Made by a program: the position numbers and the translations under genes. The notes under the pieces were generated by a model. That model ran no database searches and was not told the origin of the DNA. It saw nothing but the letters and a program-made list of their open reading frames with translations. From Arthrobacter sp. zg-Y844 (GTDB lineage Bacteria; Actinomycetota; Actinomycetes; Actinomycetales; Micrococcaceae), in the NCBI RefSeq assembly GCF_024385465.1, contig NZ_JANFLS010000001.1:372001-436000 (forward strand): 64,000 bases of DNA, read 5' to 3'. This document shows positions 36,919 to 47,302 of this stretch, piece after piece (within the stretch, counting starts at the first letter, position 1; every line of letters starts with the position of its first letter).

Positions 36919-37491
36919 TTAGCGCAGGTCCTTCAGTGCTTCCATGACACGCTCGGTGACTTCGTCGATGCCGCCGAGGCCATCCACCCGGGTGACGATT
37001 CCGCGGTCCTCGTAACGGGCGACGACGTCGGCCGTCTGCTGCTTGTAGAGGTCCAGGCGGTGCCGGATGACGTCTTCCGTGTCGTCGCTGCGGCCCTCGA
37101 GTTCCGCGCGCCGGAGCAGGCGGGCCACGAGTTCGTCGTCGTCGGCGGTCAGGAGGAGTACCGCGTCAAGCTTCTGGCCGTTGCCGGCCAGGATGTCGTC
37201 GAGTTCTTCAACCTGCGCCACGGTGCGCGGGTAGCCGTCCAGCAGGAAGCCCGATTCGACGTCGCCGTCAGCCAGCCGGCTGCGGACCATGGCGTTGGTG
37301 ACGGTATCCGGAACGAAGTTGCCGGCGTCGATGTATTTCTTCGCCTCCACGCCCAGGGGCGTTTCCTCTTTCACGTTCGAGCGGAAAATGTCGCCGGTTG
37401 ATATTGCCGTGACACCGAGCCGGTCCGAGATCCGAGCGGCCTGAGTTCCTTTACCGGCGCCGGGAGGCCCGATAATCAGCATTCTTGTCAT
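36919..37491 (-). CDS. adk: Adenylate kinase
   Basis: Interconverts ATP + AMP and two ADP. The 190-residue protein has the P-loop IIGPPGAGKGTQAARI, the AMP-binding DGYPRTVAQVEELDDIL and a short LID without zinc cysteines, the short form usual in actinobacteria. Its start overlaps the secY stop by four bases. Confidence 0.96.
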   Translation of the reverse strand: MTRMLIIGPPGAGKGTQAARISDRLGVTAISTGDIFRSNVKEETPLGVEAKKYIDAGNFVPDTVTNAMVRSRLADGDVESGFLLDGYPRTVAQVEELDDILAGNGQKLDAVLLLTADDDELVARLLRRAELEGRSDDTEDVIRHRLDLYKQQTADVVARYEDRGIVTRVDGLGGIDEVTERVMEALKDLR

Positions 37492-38798
37492 CGCAATAAC
37501 CCTTCGTAGTGACGTTGCTGGAGCTGCGCGTCAATTTGCTTAACCGTTTCCAGTCCCACACCAACCATGATGAGGATTGACGTTCCGCCGAACGGGAAGT
37601 TCTGGTTAGCTCCAACCAACACCAGAGCAATCAGCGGGATCAGGGCGACAAAGCCCAGGTAAAGGGCGCCGGGCAGCGTGATCCGGGAGAGCACGTACTG
37701 CAGGTATTCGGCGGTGGGGCGGCCGGCCCGGATGCCGGGAATGAAGCCGCCGTACTTCTTCATGTTCTCCGAGACCTCGTCCGGGTTGAACGTGATGGAG
37801 ACGTAGAAGTAGGTGAAGAAAACGATCAGCAGGAAGTACACCAGCATGTACAGCGGGTGGTCGCCGCTGACGAGGTAGTTGTTGATCCAGACCACCCATC
37901 CCGGCGGCGTGCCCTGCGAGGGAGTATTGAACTGCGCCAGCAGGCTGGGCAGGTAGAGCATGGAGGATGCGAAGATCACGGGGATCACGCCGGCCATGTT
38001 CACCTTGATCGGAATGTAGGTGTTCGTGCCCCCTACGGTCCGCCGGCCGACCATGCGCTTGGCGTACTGCACCGGAATGCGGCGCTGCGACTGCTCCACG
38101 AAGATGACCAGGGCCACCGTCAGGACGCCGACGGCGATGACGGCCAGGAAGATGGTCCAGCCCTGTGCGCTGAGGATGGCGCCAAGGGCGCTGGGGAAGG
38201 ACGCCGCGATCGAGGTGAAGATGAGCAGCGACATACCGTTGCCCACACCCTTTTCCGTGACGAGCTCGCCCATCCACATGATGACGCCGGTACCGGCGGT
38301 CAGCGTGACGATGAGCAGCAGGACGGTGACCAGGTTGTCGTCCGGGATGATCGGCAGGGCGCACTGGTTGTTGAAGAGTGCACCCGAGCGGGCCAGGGAG
38401 ACGACCGTCGTCGCGTTGAGCAGGCCCAGCGCGATGGTGAGGTACCGCGTGTACTGGGTGAGCTTCGACTGGCCCTGCTGACCCTCTTCGTAGAGGGCCT
38501 GGAAGTGCGGGATCACGACGCGCAGCAGCTGAACAATGATGCTGGCGGTGATGTAGGGCATGATGCCGAGGGCAAAGATGGAGACCTGCAGCAGCGCACC
38601 GCCGCTGAAGAGATTGACGAACTGGTAAATACCACCGGAGGTGGCACCCAGATTCAAGCACTGCTGCACATTGCCGTAGTCAACACCCGGGGCCGGGATA
38701 AAAGCACCCATGCGGAAGATAGTGATGATTCCCAGCGTAAACAACAGCTTGCGTCGCAGGTCTGGTGTCCGGAAAGCCCGGCCAATAGCGCTAAGCAA
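37488..38798 (-). CDS. secY: Protein translocase subunit SecY
   Basis: Central channel of the Sec translocon, 436 residues with ten membrane segments; recognisable parts are FTLGIITIFRMGAFIPAPGV, the plug region GGALLQVSIFALGIMPYITASI and GIRAGRPTAEYLQYVLSRITLPGA. The start codon is TTG at 38798, fixed by an AGGAGG four bases upstream. A TAGACT -10-like hexamer lies at 38854-38849 on the minus strand, but its -35 partner is unclear. SecY leads secY-adk-map, separated from rplO by a terminator. Confidence 0.96.
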   Translation of the reverse strand: MLSAIGRAFRTPDLRRKLLFTLGIITIFRMGAFIPAPGVDYGNVQQCLNLGATSGGIYQFVNLFSGGALLQVSIFALGIMPYITASIIVQLLRVVIPHFQALYEEGQQGQSKLTQYTRYLTIALGLLNATTVVSLARSGALFNNQCALPIIPDDNLVTVLLLIVTLTAGTGVIMWMGELVTEKGVGNGMSLLIFTSIAASFPSALGAILSAQGWTIFLAVIAVGVLTVALVIFVEQSQRRIPVQYAKRMVGRRTVGGTNTYIPIKVNMAGVIPVIFASSMLYLPSLLAQFNTPSQGTPPGWVVWINNYLVSGDHPLYMLVYFLLIVFFTYFYVSITFNPDEVSENMKKYGGFIPGIRAGRPTAEYLQYVLSRITLPGALYLGFVALIPLIALVLVGANQNFPFGGTSILIMVGVGLETVKQIDAQLQQRHYEGLLR

Positions 38799-38914
38799 GC
38801 GTCCTCCTGAAGTTTGGAAAGTCCGATCCGGACTTGTGACAGAAACAGAGTCTAGCCGCTCGCGGCCCGTACTGCGTTAACGCCGTACTGGACGCGGTAG
38901 TTGCCTTAAACGGA

Positions 38915-38958
38915 ACTGAACTCCCGGCGGACCGGATGGGGTCCGCCAGGAGTTCAGT
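38915..38958 (-). terminator. Terminator of the spc operon after rplO
   Basis: Inverted repeat with 18-base arms (ACTGAACTCC[C/T]GGCGGAC) and an eight-base loop; the one imperfect position is a wobble pair. On the minus strand it is followed by TCCGTTTAAG. It lies 86 bases beyond the rplO stop and separates rplO from secY. Confidence 0.75.
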
Positions 38959-39043
38959 GGTGAAACGTTGGATCGTGCGCCCCTCCCCTGCCGGTACACG
39001 CAATGTGTCCGGACGGGGAGGGTAACAGACCCGCCACGAGGTC

Positions 39044-39499
39044 TTAGACCGTTGTGGTGGATCCGCCGGCTGCGGCGATCTTTTCTGCAGCGCTGGCGGA
39101 GAAGGCGTTGGCCTGGACATCAACCTTGACGGTGATGTCGCCGGAGCCGAGCACCTTGACGGGCTGGTTCTTGCGAACCGCGCCCTTGGCAACCAGTGCT
39201 TCGATATCCACGGCGCCGCCTTCGGGGAACAGTTCCGAGATCTTGTCCAGGTTTACAACCTGGAACTCGACCCGGAACGGGTTCTTGAAGCCGCGCAGCT
39301 TCGGCAGACGCATGTGCAGCGGAAGCTGACCGCCGGCGAAGCCTGCCTTGACCTGGTAGCGGGCAGCCGTACCCTTGGTACCGCGGCCTGCCGTCTTACC
39401 CTTGGAACCTTCACCGCGGCCTACGCGGGTCTTGGCCGTCTTGGCACCGGGTGCCGGACGCAGGTGATGGACCTTCAGAGTTCTGTTTTCTTCGGGCAT
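39044..39499 (-). CDS. rplO: 50S ribosomal protein L15
   Basis: Large-subunit assembly protein of 151 residues: [36 protein letters not shown] at the N-terminus, [18 protein letters not shown] in the middle. The ATG at 39499 is one base after the rpmD stop; a longer frame to 39517 overlaps rpmD. Last gene of the spc operon here. Confidence 0.96.
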   Translation of the reverse strand: MPEENRTLKVHHLRPAPGAKTAKTRVGRGEGSKGKTAGRGTKGTAARYQVKAGFAGGQLPLHMRLPKLRGFKNPFRVEFQVVNLDKISELFPEGGAVDIEALVAKGAVRKNQPVKVLGSGDITVKVDVQANAFSASAAEKIAAAGGSTTTV

Positions 39500-39500
39500 G

Positions 39501-39713
39501 TTACTTCGCCTCCTCAACCTTCACGAGGTGCGGAACCGTGTTGATCATGCCAACGGTCACTGCATCAGCAGTACGGACGACAGAGTCGCCGATGTGCTTC
39601 AGGCCCAGTGAACGCAGCGTGTCGCGCTGATTCTGCTTACCACCGATGGTGGACTTGATCTGAGTGATTTCCAGTCGAGCCGTGCTAACGACGACGTTCT
39701 TCGGAGTCGACAT
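39501..39713 (-). CDS. rpmD: 50S ribosomal protein L30
   Basis: A 70-residue protein: [34 protein letters not shown] is the diagnostic L30 stretch. The ATG shares one base with the rpsE stop, and the stop is one base from rplO. Confidence 0.96.
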   Translation of the reverse strand: MSTPKNVVVSTARLEITQIKSTIGGKQNQRDTLRSLGLKHIGDSVVRTADAVTVGMINTVPHLVKVEEAK

Positions 39714-40426
39714 CAGGCACCTGCCTTCTGCATGTTGCGGAGCATCGCGTAGGGAACGACCTGGTCGAGCGGAAGGCCGCGGCGTGCTGCCACTGCCTGG
39801 GGCTCTTCGAGGCGCTTCAGCGCATCAACCGTGGCGTGCACGATGTTGATGGCGTTGGAGGACCCGAGCGACTTGGACAGGACGTCGTGGATACCGGCGC
39901 ATTCCAGAATGGCGCGGACCGGACCACCGGCGATAACACCGGTACCGGGGGAAGCCGGACGCAGCAGGACAACGCCTGCAGCAGCTTCACCCTGGACGAG
40001 GTGCGGGATGGTTCCACCGATGCGCGGGACGCGGAAGAAGGTCTTCTTGGCTTCTTCAACAGCCTTTGCAATAGCGGAGGGAACTTCCTTTGCCTTGCCG
40101 TAGCCAACGCCGACCATGCCGTTGCCGTCACCGACAACAACGAGGGCGGTGAAGCTGAAGCGACGGCCACCCTTGACCACCTTGGCAACGCGGTTGATGG
40201 TCACGACGCGTTCAATGAACTTGTCCTTCTCATCGTTGCGTCCGCCGTCGCGGCCACCGCGGCCACCGCGTTCGCCGCGGCCTCCACGGTCGGAGCCGCG
40301 CTGCTCGCCGCGACGTCCGCCGCGGCGGTCGTCGGTACCGGTGGCTGCGGCTTCCTTGGTCTCAGTTGCCTCAGCAGCTGTAGCTTCAGTCACCTGATTT
40401 TCCTTTTCCTTGTTTACCTCGGTCAC
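39713..40426 (-). CDS. rpsE: 30S ribosomal protein S5 with N-terminal RGG extension
   Basis: Accuracy and mRNA-helicase protein of the small subunit. Residues about 68-237 are standard S5 ([47 protein letters not shown]). The first 65 residues are an added tail: a Thr/Ala/Glu stretch, then an Arg/Gly-rich part ([21 protein letters not shown]). Such RGG tails may bind RNA. It overlaps rplR by four bases and rpmD by one. Confidence 0.96.
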   Translation of the reverse strand: MTEVNKEKENQVTEATAAEATETKEAAATGTDDRRGGRRGEQRGSDRGGRGERGGRGGRDGGRNDEKDKFIERVVTINRVAKVVKGGRRFSFTALVVVGDGNGMVGVGYGKAKEVPSAIAKAVEEAKKTFFRVPRIGGTIPHLVQGEAAAGVVLLRPASPGTGVIAGGPVRAILECAGIHDVLSKSLGSSNAINIVHATVDALKRLEEPQAVAARRGLPLDQVVPYAMLRNMQKAGA

Positions 40427-40806
40427 AGTGCCAGCCCACCTTCACGTGCGCCGTCTGCAACTGCAGCAATACGGCCGTGGTAGCGGTTACCACCGCGGTC
40501 AAAGACAACGGCTTCGATGCCGGCGGCCTTCGACCGCTCAGCAACGAGTTCGCCGACGCGCTTGGCCTTGGCGGTCTTGTCGCCGTCCAGTGCACGCAGA
40601 TCCGCTTCCATGGTGGAGGCGGAAGCCACGGTTACGCCGCGGCTGTCATCGACAACCTGGACGAAGATGTGGCGGGCAGAGCGGTTGACCACGAGGCGCG
40701 GACGAACCGCGGTTCCGGAAATCCGCTTGCGGATACGCAGCTGGCGTCGGCTGCGCAGGGCAGACTTGCTCTTGCTGTTTCGCTTCTTATTAATGCTGAT
40801 GGCCAT
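40423..40806 (-). CDS. rplR: 50S ribosomal protein L18
   Basis: Binds 5S rRNA in the central protuberance. The 127 residues include [39 protein letters not shown] and the C-terminal [26 protein letters not shown]. It starts two bases after rplF and overlaps rpsE by four. Confidence 0.96.
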   Translation of the reverse strand: MAISINKKRNSKSKSALRSRRQLRIRKRISGTAVRPRLVVNRSARHIFVQVVDDSRGVTVASASTMEADLRALDGDKTAKAKRVGELVAERSKAAGIEAVVFDRGGNRYHGRIAAVADGAREGGLAL

Positions 40807-40808
40807 GG

Positions 40809-41345
40809 TTACTTACCAGCCTTTCCGACCTTGCGGCGGACAATCTCGCCGGCGTAACGAATACCCTTGCCCTTGTAGGGGTCGGGCTTACGCAGCTTGC
40901 GGATGTTGGCGGAAACCTCGCCCACCTGCTGCTTGTCGATACCGGACACGGTGACCTTCGTCGGGCCAACCACGGTAAGCGTGATGCCTTCGGGGGCCGC
41001 GACGGGGACCGGGTGGCTGTAGCCCAGGGCGAACTCGAGGTCCGAACCCTTCGCTACCACGCGGTAACCGGTACCAACGATTTCCAGATCCTTCTTGTAG
41101 CCTTCGGTCACGCCGGTGATCATGTTGGCGATCAGCGTGCGGGTCAGGCCGTGGAGGGCGCGGGATTCACGCTCGTCGTTCGGGCGGGTAACCGTGATGG
41201 TGCCGTCTTCAAGCGTTGCCGTGATCGGGCTGGGCACAGTGTGGCTCAGCTCGCCCTTGGCGCCCTTGACGGATACAACGTTGCCGTTGATGGCGATATC
41301 TACTCCGGCAGGAACCGGGATGGGCAGACGTCCAATACGTGACAT
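40809..41345 (-). CDS. rplF: 50S ribosomal protein L6
   Basis: Stalk-base protein of 178 residues built of two similar halves: [32 protein letters not shown] and the C-terminal [16 protein letters not shown], the most conserved part. It lies 18 bases after rpsH. Confidence 0.96.
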   Translation of the reverse strand: MSRIGRLPIPVPAGVDIAINGNVVSVKGAKGELSHTVPSPITATLEDGTITVTRPNDERESRALHGLTRTLIANMITGVTEGYKKDLEIVGTGYRVVAKGSDLEFALGYSHPVPVAAPEGITLTVVGPTKVTVSGIDKQQVGEVSANIRKLRKPDPYKGKGIRYAGEIVRRKVGKAGK

Positions 41346-41363
41346 TTTTCTTTCCCTTCCCTG

Positions 41364-41762
41364 CTACCAGACGTAGGCGAGGACTTCCCCACCTACACCC
41401 TTCTTGGCGGCCTGGCGGTCGGTCAGGAGACCTGACGACGTCGACAGGATTGCGATACCCAGACCACCCAGCACGTGCGGCAGGTTGGTGGACTTCGCGT
41501 AAACGCGCAGACCGGGCTTGGAGATGCGGCGAACGCCGGCGATGGAACGCTCGCGGTTCGGACCGAATTTGAGATCCAGGGTCAGCTTCTTGCCGACCTC
41601 GGCCTCTTCTTCCTTCCAGCCGGCGATGTAGCCCTCGGCCTTCAGGATGTCAGCAACGCGCGCCTTGAGCTTGCTGTAAGGCATGGACACGGAATCGTGG
41701 TATGCCGAGTTTGCATTGCGCAGACGCGTGAGCATATCTGCGACAGGATCTGTCATTGTCAT
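41364..41762 (-). CDS. rpsH: 30S ribosomal protein S8
   Basis: Assembly protein of the small-subunit platform and, in other bacteria, translational repressor of the spc operon. The 132 residues include [29 protein letters not shown] and [29 protein letters not shown] 90-base structured spacer precedes it where rpsN lies in many bacteria; that spacer is a conceivable site of S8 binding. Confidence 0.96.
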   Translation of the reverse strand: MTMTDPVADMLTRLRNANSAYHDSVSMPYSKLKARVADILKAEGYIAGWKEEEAEVGKKLTLDLKFGPNRERSIAGVRRISKPGLRVYAKSTNLPHVLGGLGIAILSTSSGLLTDRQAAKKGVGGEVLAYVW

Positions 41763-41781
41763 TTGGGCTCTTGCCCTCCCT

Positions 41782-41846
41782 CGTAACGGTTTCCTGCAGG
41801 ATCCCCGTGCGGCGTCGCCTCACGGATCTCCGTCGGACCTGTTACG
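41782..41846 (-). promoter_or_regulatory. Structured spacer between rplE and rpsH
   Basis: The 90 bases between rplE and rpsH hold no gene. They contain an outer inverted repeat CGTAAC (41782-41787) / GTTACG (41841-41846) and inner complementary pieces around CCGTG / CACGG, enough to fold into a multi-helix RNA element just before the rpsH start. Confidence 0.4.
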
Positions 41847-41852
41847 TAGTAA

Positions 41853-42422
41853 TTAATCTTCGGATTTGAACGGGAAGCCGAGCGCCTTCAGCAGCGCGCG
41901 TCCCTCGTCATCGGTCTTTGCGGTGGTAACCACGGTGATGTCCATGCCGCGTACGCGGTCGATCTTGTCCTGATCGATTTCGTGGAACATCGACTGTTCG
42001 GTCAGACCGAACGTGTAGTTGCCGTTGCCGTCGAACTGCTTGCCGTTCAGGCCGCGGAAGTCACGGATACGGGGCAGCGCCAGGGTGACCAGGCGGTCCA
42101 CGAATTCCCACATGCGGTCGCCGCGCAGCGTAACGTGCGCACCGATCGGCATGCCTTCGCGCAGCTTGAACTGAGCGATGGACTTGCGTGCCTTGGTGAC
42201 CTGGGGCTTCTGGCCCGTGATCTGGGTGAGGTCGCGTACCGCACCGTCAATGAGCTTGGAGTCCTTGGCGGCATCTCCAACACCCATGTTCACAACCACC
42301 TTGACGAGGCGGGGAACCTGGTTGACGTTCGAGTAGTTGAATTCGTCCTGCAGGGTCTGCTTGATCTCCGCTGCGTAGCGGGTCTTCAGACGGGGAACGA
42401 TCTTGGTGACAGTCTCAGTCAT
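41853..42422 (-). CDS. rplE: 50S ribosomal protein L5
   Basis: Binds 5S rRNA with L18. The 189-residue protein has [66 protein letters not shown] and [25 protein letters not shown]. The start overlaps the rplX stop by one base (TGATG). Confidence 0.96.
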   Translation of the reverse strand: MTETVTKIVPRLKTRYAAEIKQTLQDEFNYSNVNQVPRLVKVVVNMGVGDAAKDSKLIDGAVRDLTQITGQKPQVTKARKSIAQFKLREGMPIGAHVTLRGDRMWEFVDRLVTLALPRIRDFRGLNGKQFDGNGNYTFGLTEQSMFHEIDQDKIDRVRGMDITVVTTAKTDDEGRALLKALGFPFKSED

Positions 42423-42781
42423 TAGAGGTCCTTCCCAGAGCCCTTGGCCACGCGGATACGCACAGTGCGCTCACGGCCATCTTTTTCGACGGTTTCAGTG
42501 CGGAAGCCAACGCGGGTCGGCTTCTTGGTTTCCGGGTCGACAATGGCGACGTTGGAAACGTGGATCGGGGCTTCAACAACCTCGATGCCGCCGGTCTTGG
42601 AACCGCGGGAGGACTGGCCAACCTTGGTGTGCTTCGTGACGCGGTTGATGCCTTCAACGAGGATGCGGTTGCTCTCGGGGAAGACCTTCAGAACCTTGCC
42701 CTGCTTGCCGCGGTCTCCGCCGCGCTCAGCCTTAGCACCGGTGATGACCTGAACGAGGTCACCCTTCTTGATTTTTGCCAT
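42422..42781 (-). CDS. rplX: 50S ribosomal protein L24
   Basis: Assembly initiator of the large subunit. The KOW motif [29 protein letters not shown] opens the 119-residue protein, followed by [15 protein letters not shown]. It lies three bases after rplN. Confidence 0.96.
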   Translation of the reverse strand: MAKIKKGDLVQVITGAKAERGGDRGKQGKVLKVFPESNRILVEGINRVTKHTKVGQSSRGSKTGGIEVVEAPIHVSNVAIVDPETKKPTRVGFRTETVEKDGRERTVRIRVAKGSGKDL

Positions 42782-42784
42782 GGA

Positions 42785-43153
42785 CTACAGCACCTCCGGA
42801 GCCAGCGAAATGATCTTCATGAACTTCTTGTCGCGAAGTTCGCGGCCAACGGGCCCGAAGATACGGGTACCGCGGGGGTCGCCGTCATTCTTCAAGATCA
42901 CTGCAGCGTTCTCATCGAACTTGATGTAGGAACCGTCCTGGCGGCGGCGTTCCTTCTTGGTACGGACGATGACGGCCTTGACCACGTCGCCCTTTTTGAC
43001 GTTGCCGCCGGGAATTGCATCCTTGACGGTGGCAACAATGGTGTCGCCAATGCCTGCGTAGCGACGGCCGGATCCACCGAGAACGCGGATGGTCAAGATT
43101 TCCTTGGCACCCGTGTTGTCGGCGACCTTCAGTCGCGACTCCTGCTGAATCAC
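42785..43153 (-). CDS. rplN: 50S ribosomal protein L14
   Basis: First gene of the spc operon. The 122 residues are close to the universal L14 sequence ([55 protein letters not shown]). It is separated from rpsQ by 381 bases with two hairpins, so the spc operon is probably transcribed on its own. Confidence 0.97.
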   Translation of the reverse strand: MIQQESRLKVADNTGAKEILTIRVLGGSGRRYAGIGDTIVATVKDAIPGGNVKKGDVVKAVIVRTKKERRRQDGSYIKFDENAAVILKNDGDPRGTRIFGPVGRELRDKKFMKIISLAPEVL

Positions 43154-43408
43154 TTATTACTCCTGTCGTCGCGCCGGTTCTCGAAATGAGCCTTGCGGAA
43201 CGGATATGGGTGGACCCCGTAATACTGGTACTCAACGCCGGGCGGACCGGCCGCACGCCAGTGCAGCCGCCTTGCGCGGCGTCGAACAAGATTATCGGGC
43301 TTTTGTCTCATTCGGCGGTGAGGAGGCAGTACCGGAGCCCCGGTTCGAGACCGGATTCCGGACACACTTCCGCACCACACAGACAAGATTTCAAGTTTAT
43401 CGCGAAAA

Positions 43409-43450
43409 GGCCCCGGAAGCGAAATCGAAGATGATAACGCGGCCGGGGCC
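43409..43450 (-). terminator. Terminator downstream of rpsQ
   Basis: Eight-base GC-only stem GGCCCCGG / CCGGGGCC followed on the minus strand by TTTTCG. The loop is long (26 bases). It is the second of two hairpins after rpsQ. Confidence 0.6.
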
Positions 43451-43467
43451 CTCACGCTGTGGACGGT

Positions 43468-43506
43468 GCCGGCGTGTTCTCCGCTTGTCGCGGGGAACAC
43501 ACCGGC
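43468..43506 (-). terminator. Hairpin directly after rpsQ
   Basis: Seventeen-base arms (GCCGGCGTGTTCTCCGC and near complement) around TTGTC. The two imperfect positions are G-U pairs in the minus-strand RNA. It begins 28 bases past the rpsQ stop. Confidence 0.7.
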
Positions 43507-43534
43507 GGGCCGGCCGGTACTTCTTACTACTAGG

Positions 43535-43840
43535 TTACTTGGCCTTTTCGAGGATCTCGACCAGGCGCCACCGCTTGGTAGCGGACAGCGGCCGGGTCTC
43601 GGCGATCAGCACGAGGTCACCAATGCCGGCAGCGTTCTGCTCGTCATGGGCCTTGCGCTTCTCGGTCCGGCGAATAACCTTGCCGTAAAGGGCGTGCTTC
43701 ACGCGGTCTTCAACCTGGACAACGATGGTCTTATCCATCTTGTCCGAGACCACGTAGCCGCGTGCGGTCTTCCGGTACCCGCGGGCATCGGCGCCGTTTG
43801 CGTCAGTTGTCACTGCTGCCTCATTCTTGTTTTCGCTCAC
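43535..43840 (-). CDS. rpsQ: 30S ribosomal protein S17
   Basis: Last gene of the S10 operon. Residues 20-101 are standard S17 ([69 protein letters not shown]). The start overlaps the rpmC stop by four bases. Confidence 0.96.
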   Translation of the reverse strand: MSENKNEAAVTTDANGADARGYRKTARGYVVSDKMDKTIVVQVEDRVKHALYGKVIRRTEKRKAHDEQNAAGIGDLVLIAETRPLSATKRWRLVEILEKAK

Positions 43841-44166
43841 TTGGCATCATCCTCAGCGACCTTGGCTTCAGCTTCAGACTTGGTAGCCTTCTTCTTTGAC
43901 TTCTTCGGTGCCTCGGGTGCTGCTTCCTCAACGGGAGCGACAACCTCGGGACGAATGCCCAGCTCGCGCTCACGCAGCACCGTGTAGATGCGGGCGATAT
44001 CGCGCTTCACTGCACGCAGACGACCGTGGTTTTCCAGCTGGCCGGTAGCCGACTGGAAGCGGAGGTTGAACAGCTCCTCCTTGGCCTTGCGCAGTTCTTC
44101 TACGAGACGGTCCTTATCGAAGCCGTCCAGCTGCTCGGTTGTCAGCTCTTTTGATCCAACTGCCAT
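43837..44166 (-). CDS. rpmC: 50S ribosomal protein L29 with charged C-terminal tail
   Basis: Exit-tunnel protein that contacts trigger factor and SRP. Residues 1-72 are L29 ([51 protein letters not shown]). A 37-residue tail rich in Pro/Ala/Glu/Lys ([19 protein letters not shown]) follows; E. coli L29 lacks it. It starts two bases after rplP. Confidence 0.95.
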   Translation of the reverse strand: MAVGSKELTTEQLDGFDKDRLVEELRKAKEELFNLRFQSATGQLENHGRLRAVKRDIARIYTVLRERELGIRPEVVAPVEEAAPEAPKKSKKKATKSEAEAKVAEDDAK

Positions 44167-44168
44167 TT

Positions 44169-44585
44169 CTATTCACCACCCTCGCGACGCACAATGCGTG
44201 CCTTCAACGGCAGCTTATGGATCGCCAGGCGCAGGGCCTCACGAGCTACCTCTTCGGAAACACCGGAGAGTTCGAAGAGAACCCGGCCCGGCTTGACGTT
44301 TGCAACCCACCACTCCGGAGAACCCTTACCGGAACCCATACGGGTTTCAGCAGGCTTCTTCGTCAGCGGACGGTCCGGGTAGATGTTGATCCAGACCTTA
44401 CCGCCGCGCTTGATGTGGCGTGTCATGGCAATACGCGCAGCTTCAATCTGGCGGTTGGTGACGTATGCAGGCGTCAGAGCCTGGATACCCCACTCGCCGA
44501 AGCTGACGGCAGTGCCGCCGGTTGCAGCGCCGGAGCGACCCGGGTGGTGCTGCTTACGGTATTTGACTCGACGTGGGATAAGCAT
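44169..44585 (-). CDS. rplP: 50S ribosomal protein L16
   Basis: Helps position tRNA at the A site. The 138 residues read [61 protein letters not shown]. The start directly abuts the rpsC stop. Confidence 0.97.
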   Translation of the reverse strand: MLIPRRVKYRKQHHPGRSGAATGGTAVSFGEWGIQALTPAYVTNRQIEAARIAMTRHIKRGGKVWINIYPDRPLTKKPAETRMGSGKGSPEWWVANVKPGRVLFELSGVSEEVAREALRLAIHKLPLKARIVRREGGE

Positions 44586-45428
44586 TTAAGCCTGTCCTCC
44601 TTCTGCTGCGGGGGCAGCTGCCTCAGCGGCCGGAGCCTCTGCAGCAGCAGGCGCGGCGGCTTTGTCGCCGCGCTCGGGACGACGACGGCGGTCGCCGCCA
44701 CGGTCACCGCGGTCGGCCGGGCCGCGGCCCGGACGATCGTTGGAGCGTCCGCGGGACGGTGCAGCAGCCTGCTGTGCAGCCAGTTCCTTAGCGGTAACGT
44801 CGCCCTTGTAGATCCAGACCTTCACGCCGATGCGGCCGAAGGTGGTCTTGGCTTCGAAGAAACCGTAGTCGATCTGCGCGCGGAGGGTGTGCAGGGGCAC
44901 ACGGCCTTCGCGGTAGAACTCGGAACGGCTCATTTCAGCGCCGCCCAGACGACCGGAGCACTGGATACGGATACCCTTGGCGCCGGCACGCTGTGCGGAC
45001 TGGATGGCCTTCTTCATCGCACGGCGGAAAGCCACGCGGGAAGAGAGCTGCTCAGCAACACCCTGGGCAACAAGCTGTGCTTCCATCTCGGGGTTCTTGA
45101 CCTCGAGGATGTTCAGCTGGACCTGCTTGCCGGTGAGCTTTTCGAGCTCGCCGCGGATGCGGTCCGCTTCGGCGCCGCGGCGGCCGATCACGATGCCCGG
45201 ACGTGCAGTGTGGATATCCACACGAACACGGTCACGGGTGCGCTCGATCTCAACCTTGGCGATGCCGGCGCGGTCCATGCCGGTGGACATCAGCTGACGG
45301 ATCTTGATGTCCTCGCGGACGAAGTCCTTGTAACGCTGGCCCGGCTTGTTGCTGTCAGCAAACCAGTGCGATACGTGGTCAGTGGTGATGCCGAGTCGGA
45401 ACCCGTGCGGGTTTACCTTCTGTCCCAC
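44586..45428 (-). CDS. rpsC: 30S ribosomal protein S3 with Arg/Gly/Ala tail
   Basis: mRNA-entry protein with a KH domain. Residues 1-210 are standard S3 ([64 protein letters not shown]). The last 65 or so residues are a disordered tail of Arg/Gly/Asp then Ala/Glu ([20 protein letters not shown]). It directly abuts rplV and rplP. Confidence 0.96.
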   Translation of the reverse strand: MGQKVNPHGFRLGITTDHVSHWFADSNKPGQRYKDFVREDIKIRQLMSTGMDRAGIAKVEIERTRDRVRVDIHTARPGIVIGRRGAEADRIRGELEKLTGKQVQLNILEVKNPEMEAQLVAQGVAEQLSSRVAFRRAMKKAIQSAQRAGAKGIRIQCSGRLGGAEMSRSEFYREGRVPLHTLRAQIDYGFFEAKTTFGRIGVKVWIYKGDVTAKELAAQQAAAPSRGRSNDRPGRGPADRGDRGGDRRRRPERGDKAAAPAAAEAPAAEAAAPAAEGGQA

Positions 45429-45794
45429 TTAGCGTTCCTCCTCGATCGTAGGGGTTGCGACTACCACGGTGACGTGGCTGGTCCGCTTGTTGATGCGGTA
45501 GGCGCGGCCCTGGGCCCGCGGCTGGAACCGCTTCATGGTGGGTCCTTCGTCAACGAATGCTTCGCTGACGAAGAGGTCACCCTCGTCGAAGGCCACGCCG
45601 TCACGGTCCGCGAGGACACGTGCATTGGCCATAGCCGACTGAATTACCTTAAGTACCGGCTCCGAAGCTGCCTGGGGGGCAAACTTCAGAATTGCCAGAG
45701 CCTCATTCGCTTGCTTGCCACGAACAAGGTTGACGACGCGCCGGGCCTTCATAGGCGTTACGCGGATATGACGCGCAATTGCCTTGGCTTCCAT
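45429..45794 (-). CDS. rplV: 50S ribosomal protein L22
   Basis: Lines the exit tunnel with L4. The 121 residues include [30 protein letters not shown] and the loop and end [29 protein letters not shown]. It lies 38 bases after rpsS. Confidence 0.96.
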   Translation of the reverse strand: MEAKAIARHIRVTPMKARRVVNLVRGKQANEALAILKFAPQAASEPVLKVIQSAMANARVLADRDGVAFDEGDLFVSEAFVDEGPTMKRFQPRAQGRAYRINKRTSHVTVVVATPTIEEER

Positions 45795-45832
45795 TGCTTT
45801 CCTTCTCTCGTCTTCTGCCGAAAGAGCAGCGC

Positions 45833-46114
45833 CTAGCGGCGCTTGCCCTTGCGGTCGTCCTTCACATGGCCGCGGAATGTCCGCGTCAGAGCGAATTCGC
45901 CGAGCTTGTGCCCGACCATCGACTCGGTGACAAACACCGGAATGTGCTTACGTCCGTCGTGTACGGCGATCGTGTGCCCGAGCATGTCGGGGATGATCAT
46001 CGAACGGCGGGACCACGTCTTGATGACGTTCTTGGTGCCCTTTTCGTTTTCGGCCGCTACCTTGAGAAACAGGTGCTGGTCGACGAAGGGGCCTTTCTTC
46101 AGGCTGCGTGGCAT
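45833..46114 (-). CDS. rpsS: 30S ribosomal protein S19
   Basis: Head protein of the small subunit, 93 residues: [14 protein letters not shown] at the start, [50 protein letters not shown] as the core (given in part), basic end. It follows rplB by 12 bases. Confidence 0.96.
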   Translation of the reverse strand: MPRSLKKGPFVDQHLFLKVAAENEKGTKNVIKTWSRRSMIIPDMLGHTIAVHDGRKHIPVFVTESMVGHKLGEFALTRTFRGHVKDDRKGKRR

Positions 46115-46126
46115 GTTTCCAGGCTC

Positions 46127-46966
46127 CTATCGCTTGTTCTTGCCGGAACGACGGCGACGCACAATGAGGTTGTCGCTCTCTTTATTGGGACGGCGGGTAC
46201 GGCCTTCGCGCTTACCGTTCGGGTTGACCGGGTGGCGTCCACCGGAGGTCTTACCTTCACCACCACCGTGCGGGTGATCGACCGGGTTCATGGCGACACC
46301 ACGGACGGTCGGGCGTACGCCCTTCCAGCGCATACGGCCGGCCTTGCCCCAGTTGATGTTCGACTGCTCGGCATTGCCGACCTCGCCGATCGTGGCGCGG
46401 CAGCGCACATCAACGTTGCGGATTTCACCGGAGGGCAGACGCAGCTGGGCGAAGCGGCCTTCCTTGGCAACGAGCTGAACGGATGCACCGGCGGAGCGGG
46501 CCATCTTGGCGCCGCCGCCCGGACGAAGTTCAACAGCGTGGATGGTGGTACCCACGGGGATGTTGCGCAGGGGCAGGTTGTTGCCGGGCTTGATGTCAGC
46601 GCCGGCGCCGGCCTCTACGAAGTCGCCCTGCTTGAGCTTGTTCGGAGCAATGATGTAACGCTTGGTGCCATCAACGTAGTGCAGCAGGGCAATGCGGGCG
46701 GTACGGTTCGGATCGTATTCGATCTCGGCAACGCGTGCGTTGACGCCGTCCTTGTCGTGGCGGCGGAAGTCGATCAGACGGTACTGACGCTTGTGTCCAC
46801 CACCCTTGTGCCTGGTCGTGATCTTACCGGTGTTGTTACGGCCGCCCTTTTTGGGCAGCGGACGTACCAACGACTTTTCCGGCGTCGACCGCGTGATTTC
46901 GGTGAAGTCGGCTACGCTCGAGCCGCGACGGCCCGGGGTAGTCGGCTTGTATTTACGGATTCCCAT
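46127..46966 (-). CDS. rplB: 50S ribosomal protein L2
   Basis: Required for subunit joining and peptidyl transferase activity. The 279 residues include [19 protein letters not shown], the core [19 protein letters not shown] and the conserved histidine segment [20 protein letters not shown] near the peptidyl transferase centre. It follows rplW by 30 bases. Confidence 0.97.
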   Translation of the reverse strand: MGIRKYKPTTPGRRGSSVADFTEITRSTPEKSLVRPLPKKGGRNNTGKITTRHKGGGHKRQYRLIDFRRHDKDGVNARVAEIEYDPNRTARIALLHYVDGTKRYIIAPNKLKQGDFVEAGAGADIKPGNNLPLRNIPVGTTIHAVELRPGGGAKMARSAGASVQLVAKEGRFAQLRLPSGEIRNVDVRCRATIGEVGNAEQSNINWGKAGRMRWKGVRPTVRGVAMNPVDHPHGGGEGKTSGGRHPVNPNGKREGRTRRPNKESDNLIVRRRRSGKNKR

Positions 46967-46996
46967 TATTTATTCCTCGTTAAAGTGGTCTCCGCC

Positions 46997-47302
46997 CTAG
47001 CTGAGCGGACCGCCGAAGATGTCGATTGTGCCGTCCTTGAGGGTGACAATGGCGCGCTTGGTGTTCTTGCGCTGTCCCCATCCGAACTTGGTCCGCTTAC
47101 GCTTACCGGCACGGTTGATGGTGTTGATCGAGTCGACCTTGACGGAGAAGATTTTCTCCACGGCCAGCTTGATCTCGGTCTTGTTGGAGCGGGGGTCGAC
47201 CAGGAAGGTGTACTTACCTTCGTCGATCAGGCCGTAGCTCTTTTCCGAGACGACGGGTGCAAGCACTACGTCGCGCGGATCCTTAGCGGTGGTCGCGCTC
47301 AC
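46997..47302 (-). CDS. rplW: 50S ribosomal protein L23
   Basis: Docking site for trigger factor and SRP at the tunnel exit. The 101 residues have [22 protein letters not shown] and the glutamate-containing [16 protein letters not shown]. The start overlaps the rplD stop by four bases. Confidence 0.96.
   Translation of the reverse strand: MSATTAKDPRDVVLAPVVSEKSYGLIDEGKYTFLVDPRSNKTEIKLAVEKIFSVKVDSINTINRAGKRKRTKFGWGQRKNTKRAIVTLKDGTIDIFGGPLS

Larger units (their letters stand above)
43154..43534 (-). other. Intergenic region between S10 and spc operons
   Basis: About 380 bases without a gene. The rpsQ-proximal end holds two hairpins (43468-43506 and 43409-43450) that should end the S10 transcript. 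The rplN-proximal 230 bases should carry the spc promoter; a GATAAT hexamer on the minus strand near 43293 is the best -10 candidate but lacks a good -35. Confidence 0.55.
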
